From contig SMNH02000012.1 of the NCBI GenBank assembly GCA_006383075.2, forward strand, positions 62,001 to 126,000: a DNA stretch of 64,000 bases. Reading direction: 5' to 3'. The translations under genes were made by a program, and so were the position numbers. This DNA comes from Kordia sp. TARA_039_SRF. GTDB lineage: Bacteria; Bacteroidota; Bacteroidia; Flavobacteriales; Flavobacteriaceae. Position 1 is the stretch's first letter; each line of letters starts with the position of its first letter. Positions 7,167 to 16,098 of the stretch are shown one piece after another. The notes under the pieces are model-generated. The model made no database searches. It had not been told where the DNA came from and was given only the letters and a program-made list of their open reading frames with translations.

Positions 7167-9935
7167 ATGAATAAACCATTTATCACATTGTTGATAGTAC
7201 TTTGCACGTTACTATCAGGAAATCTTTTTGCACAAGAATTTGAAATTAAAGGAAGTGTTGTAGACAGCACCACAAAATTACCGCTAGAATCTGCTACGAT
7301 ATATCTGCAAACACTAAAAGACTCTTCACTTATTACATACACGATTAGCGACAAAGACGGAAAATTTGAATTGGCAGGTCGTACACAACAAAAAGAAGCC
7401 AATTTATTTGTGACTTTTACAGGATTTAAACCGTATCAGCAAAAAATCACACTTGACAAATCAGTCATCACCTTGCCGCAAATCGGGATGGAAATAGCAG
7501 CAGACGAATTGGATGCCGTGCAAATTACAGCAATAAAAGCACCAATTACAGTTAAAAAAGATACGCTCGAATTCAACGCAGATTCTTTTAGAACACGTCC
7601 TGATGCAACGGTTGAAGACTTAATCAAGCAATTGCCAGGTGTTGAAGTTGATAGTGACGGAAAAATCAAAGTCAACGGTAAAGAAGTCAATAAGATTTTG
7701 GTAAACGGAAAGCCGTTTTTTGGAAACGATCCCAACATCGCAACGAAGAATCTAACCAAAGAAATTGTAGATAAAATTCAAGTAACCACGACCAAAAGTG
7801 AGTCGGAAGAATTTACAGGAAAACAAGCAACTTCGGAAGAACAAACCATTAACATAGAACTAAAAGAAGACCAAAATAAAGGTTTCTTCGGGCGAGCCAC
7901 CGTGAGCGGTGGAACGGACGAACGCTACGCCATGAGTGGAATTGGGAACTATTTTAATGACAAACAACGCGTTAGCGTATTGGGAAGTAAAAACAATATC
8001 AACAGTTCGGGTTTTAGTTTTGACGAAATTTACGATATGATGGGAAGTACCGCCAACAGTATTTCTAGAAACGGCAATGGTTCTTTTTCTATCAACGGAC
8101 AAAGTTTTGGTGGCGGACAAGGAATTACAACGACTACCAATGGCGGAATTAGTTTTGTGGACGAATACGAAGACAAAACAGAAATTGTTGCCGATTATTT
8201 CTATTCACGTGCCGATTCGGAAAATGAGAGTAGAGTAGAGCGTGAAAACATTCTGCCAGACGGACGTTTCTTTACGAATTCGAGAAGCACTTTTTTAAAC
8301 AAAAATGACAACCATCGCGCAAGTGCCGAATTGCAATTTGAAATTGATTCGACCTTTAAAATTTATGTGCGACCAAACTTTCAATTTACAGAAGGAGAAA
8401 ATTTTTCATCACGAACAGAAGAATCGTTAGATGAAGATGGCAACGTACTCAACACGGGAGTTTCCAGCGATTTTACAGAATCTGAACGTAGAAACTTTAG
8501 AAGTAATATTGACGTTATCAAGAAATTTGGAAGTAAAGGAGCATTTTTACGTATTGGAACCAACGGAAACTTTATCAACAATACATCAGACAATTTCCTA
8601 AATACAACCAATGAAATTTTTGGTACAATGCCATCCTCAGAAACCAGAGATCAATTGACAGATACAGAATCGAAAGAAAATAATATTTCTGCCGATATTG
8701 AATATCGAATTCCACTAAAAGAAAAACTATTTTTAGATGTTGAATATCGCTTCTCCAACAGACGAGAGCGCAACGACAGACGTGTTTTTGATTTTAACAA
8801 TACAACCAATGCGTATGACGATTTCAATGAAAGTCTAAGTTCTGATTTGCGCGTAAATTTCCAAACGCATTTGCCTAGAATTGGAATCAATTACGAAACG
8901 GAAAAACTATACCTTAGTTTCAACACAGGATTGTTTATTTCGGAGCTTGAAAACGAAGAATTCATTCAAAATACCTCTGTGCGTTCTACCTTTTCAGACA
9001 TTAACATCAACGGATACATGCGCTATCGCATCAAGCAAGGAATGAGTGTATATTTTAACTATAATACACGAACGCAAGCGCCACGTGCTCAGCAATTACA
9101 ACCTGTTGCCAATGTGAGCAATCCGCTAAATATTACGGTTGGTAATCCGAATTTGAATCGAGAGTTTAGCCATAACATGTATGCTAACTTTAACAACTAC
9201 GACTTCAAAACGCAATCAGGTTTTTTCTTATGGTTTTCGGGTGGTTTTACAAACGATCAAATTGTACCTGTATCGGTAACAGACGAAAACAGAATTCGTA
9301 CCACAACGTATACCAACGTTGACGGAATTATTAGAGCAAATGGTGGCGGTTCATTTAGCAAAACCATCAAAAAAGACAGTACATCGTTGCGCTACAGTGT
9401 TGGATTGTATGGAAACTATAACAAAAACTTCAACTTTAGTAATGGCGTTAAATTTTCAACGAAGCGTAGTGGAATTACACCAAGTGTGCGAATGACGTAC
9501 AGCTACAAAAAATTACTAGAAATAGAACCATCGTACAATATAAATTTCAACACAACAAAATATAGTTTAGACAATTTTGACAATGAATCGTTTCAAGCGC
9601 ATACGGTAGGATTGAAAACAACTACGTATTGGCCAAAAAATATTGTGTTTGGAAATGATTTGCGATATACCTATCAAACCAACGTAGCACCAGGATTTGA
9701 ACGAAGTTCTCTGTTTTGGAATATGAGTTTGGGACTCAAAATTTTAAATGACAAAGGAACCATCAAACTTACGGCGTACGATTTATTAGATCAAAATATC
9801 AATACGAGAAGAACCGTAACAGCTGACTTTATTCAAGATTCGCAAAGTACGGTGTTGCAACGTTACTTTATGCTTGGTTTTACTTATAAAGTCAACAAAG
9901 TCGGCGGAAATAAAAACAAATTTGAAGTGTTTTAA
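7167..9935 (+). CDS. TonB-dependent-receptor-like outer membrane beta-barrel protein
   Basis: 922 residues from the ATG at 7167. An upstream in-frame extension to 6951 overlaps the previous gene and lacks a signal peptide, so I rejected it. Residues 1-23 form a signal peptide ending LFAQ. A carboxypeptidase-regulatory-like domain follows (about 25-110: IKGSVVDSTTKLPLESATIY). Next comes a plug-like domain with PDATVEDLIKQLPGVEVDSD and a KILVNGKPFFGNDP segment, and then a large barrel with alternating aromatic strands. This arrangement is that of the outer-membrane-barrel family related to TonB receptors. The substrate is not evident. A strong terminator follows directly. Confidence 0.9.
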   Translation: MNKPFITLLIVLCTLLSGNLFAQEFEIKGSVVDSTTKLPLESATIYLQTLKDSSLITYTISDKDGKFELAGRTQQKEANLFVTFTGFKPYQQKITLDKSVITLPQIGMEIAADELDAVQITAIKAPITVKKDTLEFNADSFRTRPDATVEDLIKQLPGVEVDSDGKIKVNGKEVNKILVNGKPFFGNDPNIATKNLTKEIVDKIQVTTTKSESEEFTGKQATSEEQTINIELKEDQNKGFFGRATVSGGTDERYAMSGIGNYFNDKQRVSVLGSKNNINSSGFSFDEIYDMMGSTANSISRNGNGSFSINGQSFGGGQGITTTTNGGISFVDEYEDKTEIVADYFYSRADSENESRVERENILPDGRFFTNSRSTFLNKNDNHRASAELQFEIDSTFKIYVRPNFQFTEGENFSSRTEESLDEDGNVLNTGVSSDFTESERRNFRSNIDVIKKFGSKGAFLRIGTNGNFINNTSDNFLNTTNEIFGTMPSSETRDQLTDTESKENNISADIEYRIPLKEKLFLDVEYRFSNRRERNDRRVFDFNNTTNAYDDFNESLSSDLRVNFQTHLPRIGINYETEKLYLSFNTGLFISELENEEFIQNTSVRSTFSDININGYMRYRIKQGMSVYFNYNTRTQAPRAQQLQPVANVSNPLNITVGNPNLNREFSHNMYANFNNYDFKTQSGFFLWFSGGFTNDQIVPVSVTDENRIRTTTYTNVDGIIRANGGGSFSKTIKKDSTSLRYSVGLYGNYNKNFNFSNGVKFSTKRSGITPSVRMTYSYKKLLEIEPSYNINFNTTKYSLDNFDNESFQAHTVGLKTTTYWPKNIVFGNDLRYTYQTNVAPGFERSSLFWNMSLGLKILNDKGTIKLTAYDLLDQNINTRRTVTADFIQDSQSTVLQRYFMLGFTYKVNKVGGNKNKFEVF

Positions 9936-9953
9936 ACAACACAAAGTAATTGT

Positions 9954-9990
9954 AAAAAAAGCTTCTGAAAACGTTCAGAAGCTTTTTTTT
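9954..9990 (+). terminator. Rho-independent terminator after the barrel gene
   Basis: GCTTCTGAA pairs with TTCAGAAGC around the loop AACG. The stem is extended by an A7/T7 flank and ends in a T-run. It begins 18 bases after the stop codon. Confidence 0.9.
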
Positions 9991-10043
9991 GTATCTTTTC
10001 GGAGAAATTTTTAATCGAAAAATCATTCAATAAAAAAATACAC

Positions 10044-10577
10044 ATGCGAATCAACATGAAATCACTGTTAATTATAGGACTGCTATTTACGTTTGCCACA
10101 ACTTTAGGACAAGATAAAACTCTAAAAACGGAAACTGCTTTTATGAGTTGTATATATGAGGCTTTGCCAGATAAAGGAGCAAAATTCAGACAAGTACTAA
10201 ATACGGCAGAGAAAAAGCTCATTGAAGCCAAGTATTTAAAAGATGCAAAAGGCGCAAGCTATGTGGAAATTTACAAAGATATTCGCAATATGTTTTCGCC
10301 AAAACTCAAAGACTTAGGCGTGGCAGCTTATATGGTTGAAATCCAAGGAAAACTTGGCAACCCCGAAACGTCAAAATGTATGGAAGCTGTATTTGCTTCC
10401 CCAGCATTTAAGGATTCAAAACTTTCTAAAATGCTAGTTTTAATACAATCGTTAGCAAAATATGAAGATGGAGAAACCTTGACAAATGACATCTTAAAAA
10501 TTATAAACCCAGCCGATTTTAAGCATGATTACTATCGCATGACGACATTTACCATGTTAGAAGCCATGAACCAATAA
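10044..10577 (+). CDS. Secreted protein of unknown function, first of a tandem paralogue pair
   Basis: 177 residues with a signal peptide (MKSLLIIGLLFTFATTLGQ). The start may be either the first ATG or the one four codons on. The mature part is mostly helical. It shares with the next gene the motifs FM-x-C near the N-terminus, AEKKLIEA, SYVEIYKDIR, a second cysteine in KCMEA, FKDSKLSKM and a final DFKHDYY. The two conserved cysteines could form a disulfide in the periplasm. I know no family name. It follows a strong terminator, so it has its own promoter. Confidence 0.7.
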   Translation: MRINMKSLLIIGLLFTFATTLGQDKTLKTETAFMSCIYEALPDKGAKFRQVLNTAEKKLIEAKYLKDAKGASYVEIYKDIRNMFSPKLKDLGVAAYMVEIQGKLGNPETSKCMEAVFASPAFKDSKLSKMLVLIQSLAKYEDGETLTNDILKIINPADFKHDYYRMTTFTMLEAMNQ

Positions 10578-10618
10578 GTATTTGCTATTTTCATTAATTT
10601 ATAAAGAACTAGAAAGTT

Positions 10619-11167
10619 ATGCGTAAAAGAATCACAGTGATGAGTTTTGTTTTTATCATGGTAATTTCACTTCGCGTAAAAGCACAAAACAACGACTACA
10701 AACTAGAAAATCAATTTATGGATTGTGTGTGTAGTGTGTTTGATGATAACGGTGCCGAATTGAAAAAACGCATTAAAAATGCAGAAAAAAAACTCATCAA
10801 AGCCGAAGTTTTAGCCAATACTAGTGGCAAAAGTTATATTGCACTATTTAAAAACATTCGCACAGCAATTGATGGCAGAGTAGCAAATTTTGGTATTAGC
10901 GATTACGTAATTCAGTCGCTCATGTCGTCTGAGAACGCTAAAAAATACAATGCTTGTATGGGCAGAATGATGCAAGATGCGGACTATAAAGATTCTAAAA
11001 TCAACAAGTTTATTATCTTATCAACCACTTCGGGAAGCAATCCAAAAATCACAGACCTTACCAGCAAAATGCTAGAAATATTCGAAGCCAAAGACTTCAA
11101 CCACGATTTCTATAAATACTTAACATTTTCGCTTATTGATAAATACAACATGGCGAATAAAAAGTGA
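10619..11167 (+). CDS. Secreted protein of unknown function, second of a tandem paralogue pair
   Basis: 182 residues with a signal peptide ending KAQ. It aligns along its length with the preceding protein: FMDCVCSVF against FMSCIYEAL, AEKKLIKAE, SYIALFKNIR, ACMGRM, YKDSKINKF and DFNHDFY. It has one extra cysteine next to the first conserved one. The order and spacing of motifs show a tandem duplication followed by strong divergence. The function is unknown. A 20-base perfect palindrome lies 41 bases after the stop. Confidence 0.7.
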   Translation: MRKRITVMSFVFIMVISLRVKAQNNDYKLENQFMDCVCSVFDDNGAELKKRIKNAEKKLIKAEVLANTSGKSYIALFKNIRTAIDGRVANFGISDYVIQSLMSSENAKKYNACMGRMMQDADYKDSKINKFIILSTTSGSNPKITDLTSKMLEIFEAKDFNHDFYKYLTFSLIDKYNMANKK

Positions 11168-11208
11168 GTTTTCATCAATTGGTGTTCAAATAAAAAAAAT
11201 CTCAAATT

Positions 11209-11228
11209 CAACTACAACGTTGTAGTTG
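11209..11228. repeat. 20-bp perfect palindrome
   Basis: CAACTACAACGTTGTAGTTG is its own reverse complement and is preceded by A8. It may be a weak bidirectional terminator or a protein-binding site between the paralogue pair and the adhesin gene. Confidence 0.5.
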
Positions 11229-11296
11229 TTAAAAATCTACGAACTCGCTAGACGCTCAATGAAAAATATGTATTTTTAAAAAATTCACGAACAAAA

Positions 11297-13717
11297 ATGC
11301 GTACGTTTTCCACTTACATCTCGGTTGTGTTATTACTATTTTTAGTAACTACAATAAGCGCACAAACACCGCCAACAATTACTGCAACAGGCAATCAGCA
11401 ATATTGTGGAAACGCGCCAATGAATATCGCAATGAACGTTTCCATCACGGATCCAGATCCTGGTGATACTACGTTGCCAATTGTATATATCCAAATTTCA
11501 GAAGGTTACAGCAGTGGACAAGATGTGTTGAGTCTTTCAGGAACACACGCTAGTATTAATGCCGTTTGGGAAGCAGATTTAGGACGTTTGGCACTCATAG
11601 GACCTGCTACGTTTGCAGAATATGAAGCTGCCATTGAAGATGTTGTATTTGAAACGACACAAACAAATTTTACAGAAGATAAATTTTTCTCTATCAATCT
11701 AGGAGATGCAAACTATTTACCGTCTACAGGACATTATTATTTTTATGTGCAAAATACGGGAATCACGTGGACGCAAGCGCGCGCTGCCGCAGAAACACAA
11801 GACTATTTCGGACTGCAAGGCTATTTAGCAACACTAACCACAGAAGAGGAAGCAGATTTAGCAGGTTCGCAAAATTCAGGTACAGGTTGGATTGGCGCAA
11901 CAGATACCGAACAAGAAGGAACATGGAAATGGGTAACAGGACCAGAAGCAGGAACAGTTTTTTGGATAGGAGAAGTTGGCGGAACACCTCAAAATGGACT
12001 GTATACCTTTTGGAACTCTGGCGAACCAAATAATTTCAATGGTGAACATTATGCGCATATCACGGATCCTAGCGTGGGAATTTTAGGTTCATGGAACGAT
12101 TTGCCTAACGAAGGTTCTACTGACCCGAGTAATCCGTATCATCCACAAGGTTATATTGTGGAATTCGGCGGAATGCCTGGTGATCCTGAAGTAAATTTAT
12201 CCATAAGTACACGAATTGAAACACCAAAATCAACCGTTACAGGAAGTCAAAGTTGTGATGTGAATCAACTTACATTAAGCGTAGAAACCAATACGGATAC
12301 TGTTTTTTGGTACGAATCTGAAACCGCAACAACACCAATTCACACAGGAACAACCTATACAGTAACACTCACAGAAACGACTACATTTTGGGTGCTTCCA
12401 GCATTTTCAGGCTGTACAGAAGGTACTCGAATTCCAATAACAGGAACCATATTTGGACTGCCAGAAACGCAAGATATCTCCATTGTACAATGTGGTTCTA
12501 CAAGCGGAATCACTATTTTTAATCTATTCGATTACAATCAAGAAGTAGCAGCTGGCGTCGTACAAAATCGCCAAATTCGGTATTACACCGATAGCAATTT
12601 AATAGATGAAATTTCAACAAGTGCATACACGAACATTTCCAATCCGCAAACAGTTTATGCCAAAGTAACTGATTTGACAACAGGTTGTGAAAACACAGCA
12701 GAAATAACACTTGAAGTAGCTTCAAATGCTATAAATAATGCTACGTTGAGCGAATGTGATACGATTGAAGAACTCGGATTTACGCAATTTGACTTGTCGG
12801 AAGCAGATGCGCAAATACTTAATGGCTTGCCCACGGATGTTACGGTTGTATATTATGAAACGTTAGATGACGCGTTGCTTGTCAACAATCCATTGGGAAC
12901 ACAATTTACAAACACGACACCGTATTCACAAACAATTTTTACTCGCTTGGAACAAAACGGCGATTGCTATGGAATTGGGGAAGTCACGCTTACGGTATTG
13001 AACTTACCAGCAATTGCAGCCGAAGAAACTGTATTTTACTGTACAAACTTTTCACCACAATTCATCGGTTTAGAAAGTGGTATTACTGCTGATTTTGACA
13101 ATTATACATTTTTATGGTCAACCGGAGAAGTGACTCCTGAAATACAAGTCAACGAAATAGGAACGTATACTGTTGAGGTAACACAAATTGGCGGTTGTAC
13201 CAAAACGAAAACCATCACGGTTGCCCCTTCAAATATTGCGACAATTGCGAACATTCAAATTGATGATATTTCAGAGAATAATGTAGTGACTGTAGTCGTT
13301 TCGGGCGAAGGAGAATATGTGTATGCGCTTAACAATCCAAACGGAATCTATCAAGAATCAAACGTTTTTCAGAATATTCCAGCGGGATTTCACACGGTTT
13401 ACGTGAAAGATATCAAAAACAATTGCGGAATAGTTTCGGAAGACATTGCGGTTATTGGCTACCCAAAATTCTTCACACCAAACAATGATGGCGTCAACGA
13501 CACGTGGCAATTAAAAGGAATTTCTAATATATTTCAAGCAAATTCAAAAGTCTATATTTACGATAGATACGGAAAATTGCTCAGAATCCTTATCAATTCC
13601 GAAGACGCATGGAATGGAACCATCAACGGAGCTAAAATGCCATCAAGTGATTATTGGTTTTCTGTGCAATTACAAGACGGACGTACCTTTACAGGACATT
13701 TTACTTTGAAAAGATAG
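11297..13717 (+). CDS. Secreted C-type-lectin adhesin with type IX secretion (type B) C-terminal domain
   Basis: 806 residues with a signal peptide ending TISAQ. Residues about 145-290 form a C-type lectin fold: WTQARAAAE, then the EPN calcium/mannose-type motif near residue 242 and SWNDLP near 265. The middle carries Ig-like repeats rich in Thr, each with paired cysteines. The last 85 residues are the gliding-motility-associated C-terminal domain (YPKFFTPNNDGVNDTWQL ... IYDRYGKLL ... GHFTLKR), which directs export and surface anchoring by the type IX system. It is probably a carbohydrate-binding surface adhesin. EPN predicts mannose-like ligands, but this is by analogy. Confidence 0.9.
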   Translation: MRTFSTYISVVLLLFLVTTISAQTPPTITATGNQQYCGNAPMNIAMNVSITDPDPGDTTLPIVYIQISEGYSSGQDVLSLSGTHASINAVWEADLGRLALIGPATFAEYEAAIEDVVFETTQTNFTEDKFFSINLGDANYLPSTGHYYFYVQNTGITWTQARAAAETQDYFGLQGYLATLTTEEEADLAGSQNSGTGWIGATDTEQEGTWKWVTGPEAGTVFWIGEVGGTPQNGLYTFWNSGEPNNFNGEHYAHITDPSVGILGSWNDLPNEGSTDPSNPYHPQGYIVEFGGMPGDPEVNLSISTRIETPKSTVTGSQSCDVNQLTLSVETNTDTVFWYESETATTPIHTGTTYTVTLTETTTFWVLPAFSGCTEGTRIPITGTIFGLPETQDISIVQCGSTSGITIFNLFDYNQEVAAGVVQNRQIRYYTDSNLIDEISTSAYTNISNPQTVYAKVTDLTTGCENTAEITLEVASNAINNATLSECDTIEELGFTQFDLSEADAQILNGLPTDVTVVYYETLDDALLVNNPLGTQFTNTTPYSQTIFTRLEQNGDCYGIGEVTLTVLNLPAIAAEETVFYCTNFSPQFIGLESGITADFDNYTFLWSTGEVTPEIQVNEIGTYTVEVTQIGGCTKTKTITVAPSNIATIANIQIDDISENNVVTVVVSGEGEYVYALNNPNGIYQESNVFQNIPAGFHTVYVKDIKNNCGIVSEDIAVIGYPKFFTPNNDGVNDTWQLKGISNIFQANSKVYIYDRYGKLLRILINSEDAWNGTINGAKMPSSDYWFSVQLQDGRTFTGHFTLKR

Positions 13718-13847
13718 TCGTCTGGTTGCTAGTTGCTAGTTTTTTGTTGATTATTCTTTAAAAAACCAGAAAAACCTTCAATCATTGAATTTTTAAATCC
13801 TTGAATTGAGCGAAGCGAAGCCAAAAAAGTAGCTGAGCCTGTCGAAG

Positions 13848-14669
13848 CTACCAACTTCCACCAGCGCCACCGCCACTAAATCCGCCGCCGCCGAATCCAC
13901 CACCGAATCCGCCGCCACCGCTAAATCCACCGCCGCTGCTTCCGCTGCCGAAAGAACCTTTTCCAAGGTTGCTTAAAATGATAATATCTAGTAAATCATT
14001 TCCAGTACTTCTTCGTCTGCCACCGCGATTATTTCCGCCGCCATTACGTTTGTTATTTCCTAAAATAGAGACCAACACAATAAAAATAATCAGCAAAACA
14101 AACAAAACACCGACTCGAATTCCTTTAGAAGAAGTCCTTCGTTCACCTGTAAATTCGCCAGCTAGTACTTCAATAATGCTATCTACACCAGCATTCAAAC
14201 CGCCGTAATAATCGCCGCGTTTAAAAAAGGGAATAATTCTATTTCGAGTAATTTGTCCCACAATTCCTGCCGTTAGTTCATTTTCGGCTCCGTAGCCTGG
14301 AGAAATCCAGATTTTTCGTTCTTTTTCCGCTAATAAAATCACGACACCATTATCTTTTCCTTGTTGTCCAACTTCCCACTTTTGTCCCCATTCAGGTGCT
14401 AACATTCCGATACTTTCACCTTGTAAGCTTTCAATAATAACCACAATAATTTGTGTAGATGTGGTATCAGAATATTTGATGAGTTTGTATTCTAGCGCAT
14501 CTTTTTCTTGCTTTTCGAGCAATTTTGCGTAATCATACACCGCATCTGGATTGGCTTTTGTAGGTTTTGGTGGAATGTCATATTGCCCGTATGAAACGTT
14601 CAAAAAGAACAGTCCAATCATAAAAAGTAACGTGCGAAGCGATTTTTTATATGTAAATACTGTTATCAA
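13848..14669 (-). CDS. TPM-domain membrane protein with glycine-rich tail (YgcG-like)
   Basis: 273 residues. A TTG start at 14667-14669 overlaps the TGA stop of the previous gene (TTGA), and from it the protein gains a good signal peptide with KK and R before the hydrophobic core. The next in-frame ATG would cut that signal, so TTG is preferred. The TPM domain spans about 35-175 (DAVYDYAKLL ... TTSTQIIVVII ... KDNGVVILLA). One membrane helix lies at about 185-205 and a long Gly/Ser tail ends GGAGGSW. It is the last gene of a lemA-TPM-TPM operon. The family is linked to envelope stress and photosystem repair elsewhere, and its role here is unknown. Confidence 0.88.
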   Translation of the reverse strand: MITVFTYKKSLRTLLFMIGLFFLNVSYGQYDIPPKPTKANPDAVYDYAKLLEKQEKDALEYKLIKYSDTTSTQIIVVIIESLQGESIGMLAPEWGQKWEVGQQGKDNGVVILLAEKERKIWISPGYGAENELTAGIVGQITRNRIIPFFKRGDYYGGLNAGVDSIIEVLAGEFTGERRTSSKGIRVGVLFVLLIIFIVLVSILGNNKRNGGGNNRGGRRRSTGNDLLDIIILSNLGKGSFGSGSSGGGFSGGGGFGGGFGGGGFSGGGAGGSW

Positions 14670-15103
14670 CCTTTGGAGATTTCGTTTGAGAGTTCGTTTT
14701 CATCGTCTACGTCCCATGGAAAATGTTGTTGCAATTCTTTTCCAGCTTGCAAAATACCAGCAATGAGTCCTTGTGTAAAGTTTCCTTTCGTAAAATGTTC
14801 GCGCATCAAATCGCGCGTTGCATTCCAAAAATTATTCGGTACGACATTATTAATGCCTTCATCACCATAAATCACAAATTTCCGATCGCGCACAGCGACA
14901 TAAATTAGCACACCATTTCGAAGTTTGGTATTGTCCATTTTGAGCAGGTGAAAAACTTCCAATGCGCGGTCAAACGAATCAATTTCCACATGGTCTTCAA
15001 TATGAATTCGGATTTCGCCAGAAGTCTTCCGTTCCGCCGTTCGAATGGCAGCAATAATTTCTTGTTCTTCTTCTGCGGTGAGGAAATCTTCTACTTTAGA
15101 CAT
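14666..15103 (-). CDS. TPM-domain protein, cytoplasmic form
   Basis: 145 residues with no signal peptide. The TPM fold is visible in EEQEIIAAIRTAERKTSGEIRIHIEDH, where the SGEIR segment matches the family, and in NGVLIYVAVRDRKFVIYGDEG. It is the middle gene of the lemA-TPM-TPM operon. It starts 18 bases after lemA ends and its stop overlaps the TTG start of the next gene. Confidence 0.87.
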   Translation of the reverse strand: MSKVEDFLTAEEEQEIIAAIRTAERKTSGEIRIHIEDHVEIDSFDRALEVFHLLKMDNTKLRNGVLIYVAVRDRKFVIYGDEGINNVVPNNFWNATRDLMREHFTKGNFTQGLIAGILQAGKELQQHFPWDVDDENELSNEISKG

Positions 15104-15121
15104 GATTTTTTGATTTTTGAT

Positions 15122-15721
15122 TTAGGAACTGAAATCAAAATCGTCATCCTTGATTTCGTAGTCTTTGGCTCCTTCATCAGCTTTAAAACGTGCTTTTTCT
15201 TTAAAGCCAAAAACACCTGCAAACATATTATTCGGGAATGTTTTAATGCCTTTATTGTATTTGTTAACAGAATCATTAAAGCGATTGATAGCTGTACGAA
15301 CAGAGTTTTCCGTACTTGCCAATTCGTCTTGAAGCTTTAAGAAATTTTGATTGCTTTTTAAATCAGGATATTGTTCAACGGTAACCAATAATCTAGACAA
15401 AGCACTGGAAAGACCAGATTGTGCTTCTTGAAATTTGGCTAAATTTTCAGGTGTCAAATCATCCACATTCACTTGTGTTTGTGTAGCTTTTGCACGTGCA
15501 TTTATAACAGCTTCTAGCGTAGTGCGTTCAAAATCGGCAGCACCTCTTACAGTTTTTACCAAGTTACCAATCAAATTACTTTTTCGTTGATACTCACTTT
15601 CAACTTTTGACCAAGCTGTTTTTGAATCTTCGTCTAAAATGACCATTCCGTTATATTTCGTATATGAAAGGATACCAATAATGGCAATAACGACAAGGAT
15701 AATAATCGATTTTTTACTCAT
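15122..15721 (-). CDS. lemA: LemA family protein
   Basis: 199 residues. An N-terminal membrane helix (about 5-22) leaves a short cytoplasmic tail. It is followed by the LemA signature: AWSKVESEYQRKSNLIGNLV, then ARAKATQTQVNVDDL and SRLLVTVEQYPDLKSNQNFL. The family forms a periplasmic or external helical bundle anchored in the inner membrane and is commonly co-encoded with TPM proteins, as it is here. It is the first gene of the operon. Confidence 0.93.
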   Translation of the reverse strand: MSKKSIIILVVIAIIGILSYTKYNGMVILDEDSKTAWSKVESEYQRKSNLIGNLVKTVRGAADFERTTLEAVINARAKATQTQVNVDDLTPENLAKFQEAQSGLSSALSRLLVTVEQYPDLKSNQNFLKLQDELASTENSVRTAINRFNDSVNKYNKGIKTFPNNMFAGVFGFKEKARFKADEGAKDYEIKDDDFDFSS

Positions 15722-15768
15722 AATTATTCGGGTTTATTTATTGGTTTGTATTGAGTTTGGTGTAAGCG

Positions 15769-16098
15769 TTACAAGTTTTCCTTAATTTTTACAAGTTCGG
15801 CTCTTATATGTTGTAATTTACGAATAATCTCAAAATTGGAAAGTGTTTTTTTCTTTTCTTCTTTTAAATGAACTTTGGCACCTTCAAGCGTAAAGCCACG
15901 CTCTTTTACCAAATGATAAATGAGTTCTAAATGTTTGATGTCTTCAGGTGTAAATTTTCGGTTTCCCTTAGCATTTTTTTTAGGTTGAATTTCATCAAAT
16001 TCTTTTTCCCAAAAACGAATCAAAGAAGCATTGACATCAAAAGCTTTGGCAACTTCTCCGATGCTGTAATATAATTTATCTGGTAAATCAACATGCAT
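15769..16098 (-). CDS. MerR-family transcriptional regulator
   Basis: 109 residues. The helix-turn-helix is at about 11-40 (YYSIGEVAKAFDVNASLIRFWEKEF), followed by the wing and the helical region PEDIKHLELIYHLVKERGFTL. The C-terminus is short and basic with no cysteine cluster, so it is not a metal sensor of the classical type. It overlaps the stop of the M23 peptidase gene by one base (TAATG) and is therefore translated from the same message. This peptidase-MerR pair is frequent in Bacteroidota, and the regulon is unknown. Confidence 0.88.
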   Translation of the reverse strand: MHVDLPDKLYYSIGEVAKAFDVNASLIRFWEKEFDEIQPKKNAKGNRKFTPEDIKHLELIYHLVKERGFTLEGAKVHLKEEKKKTLSNFEIIRKLQHIRAELVKIKENL

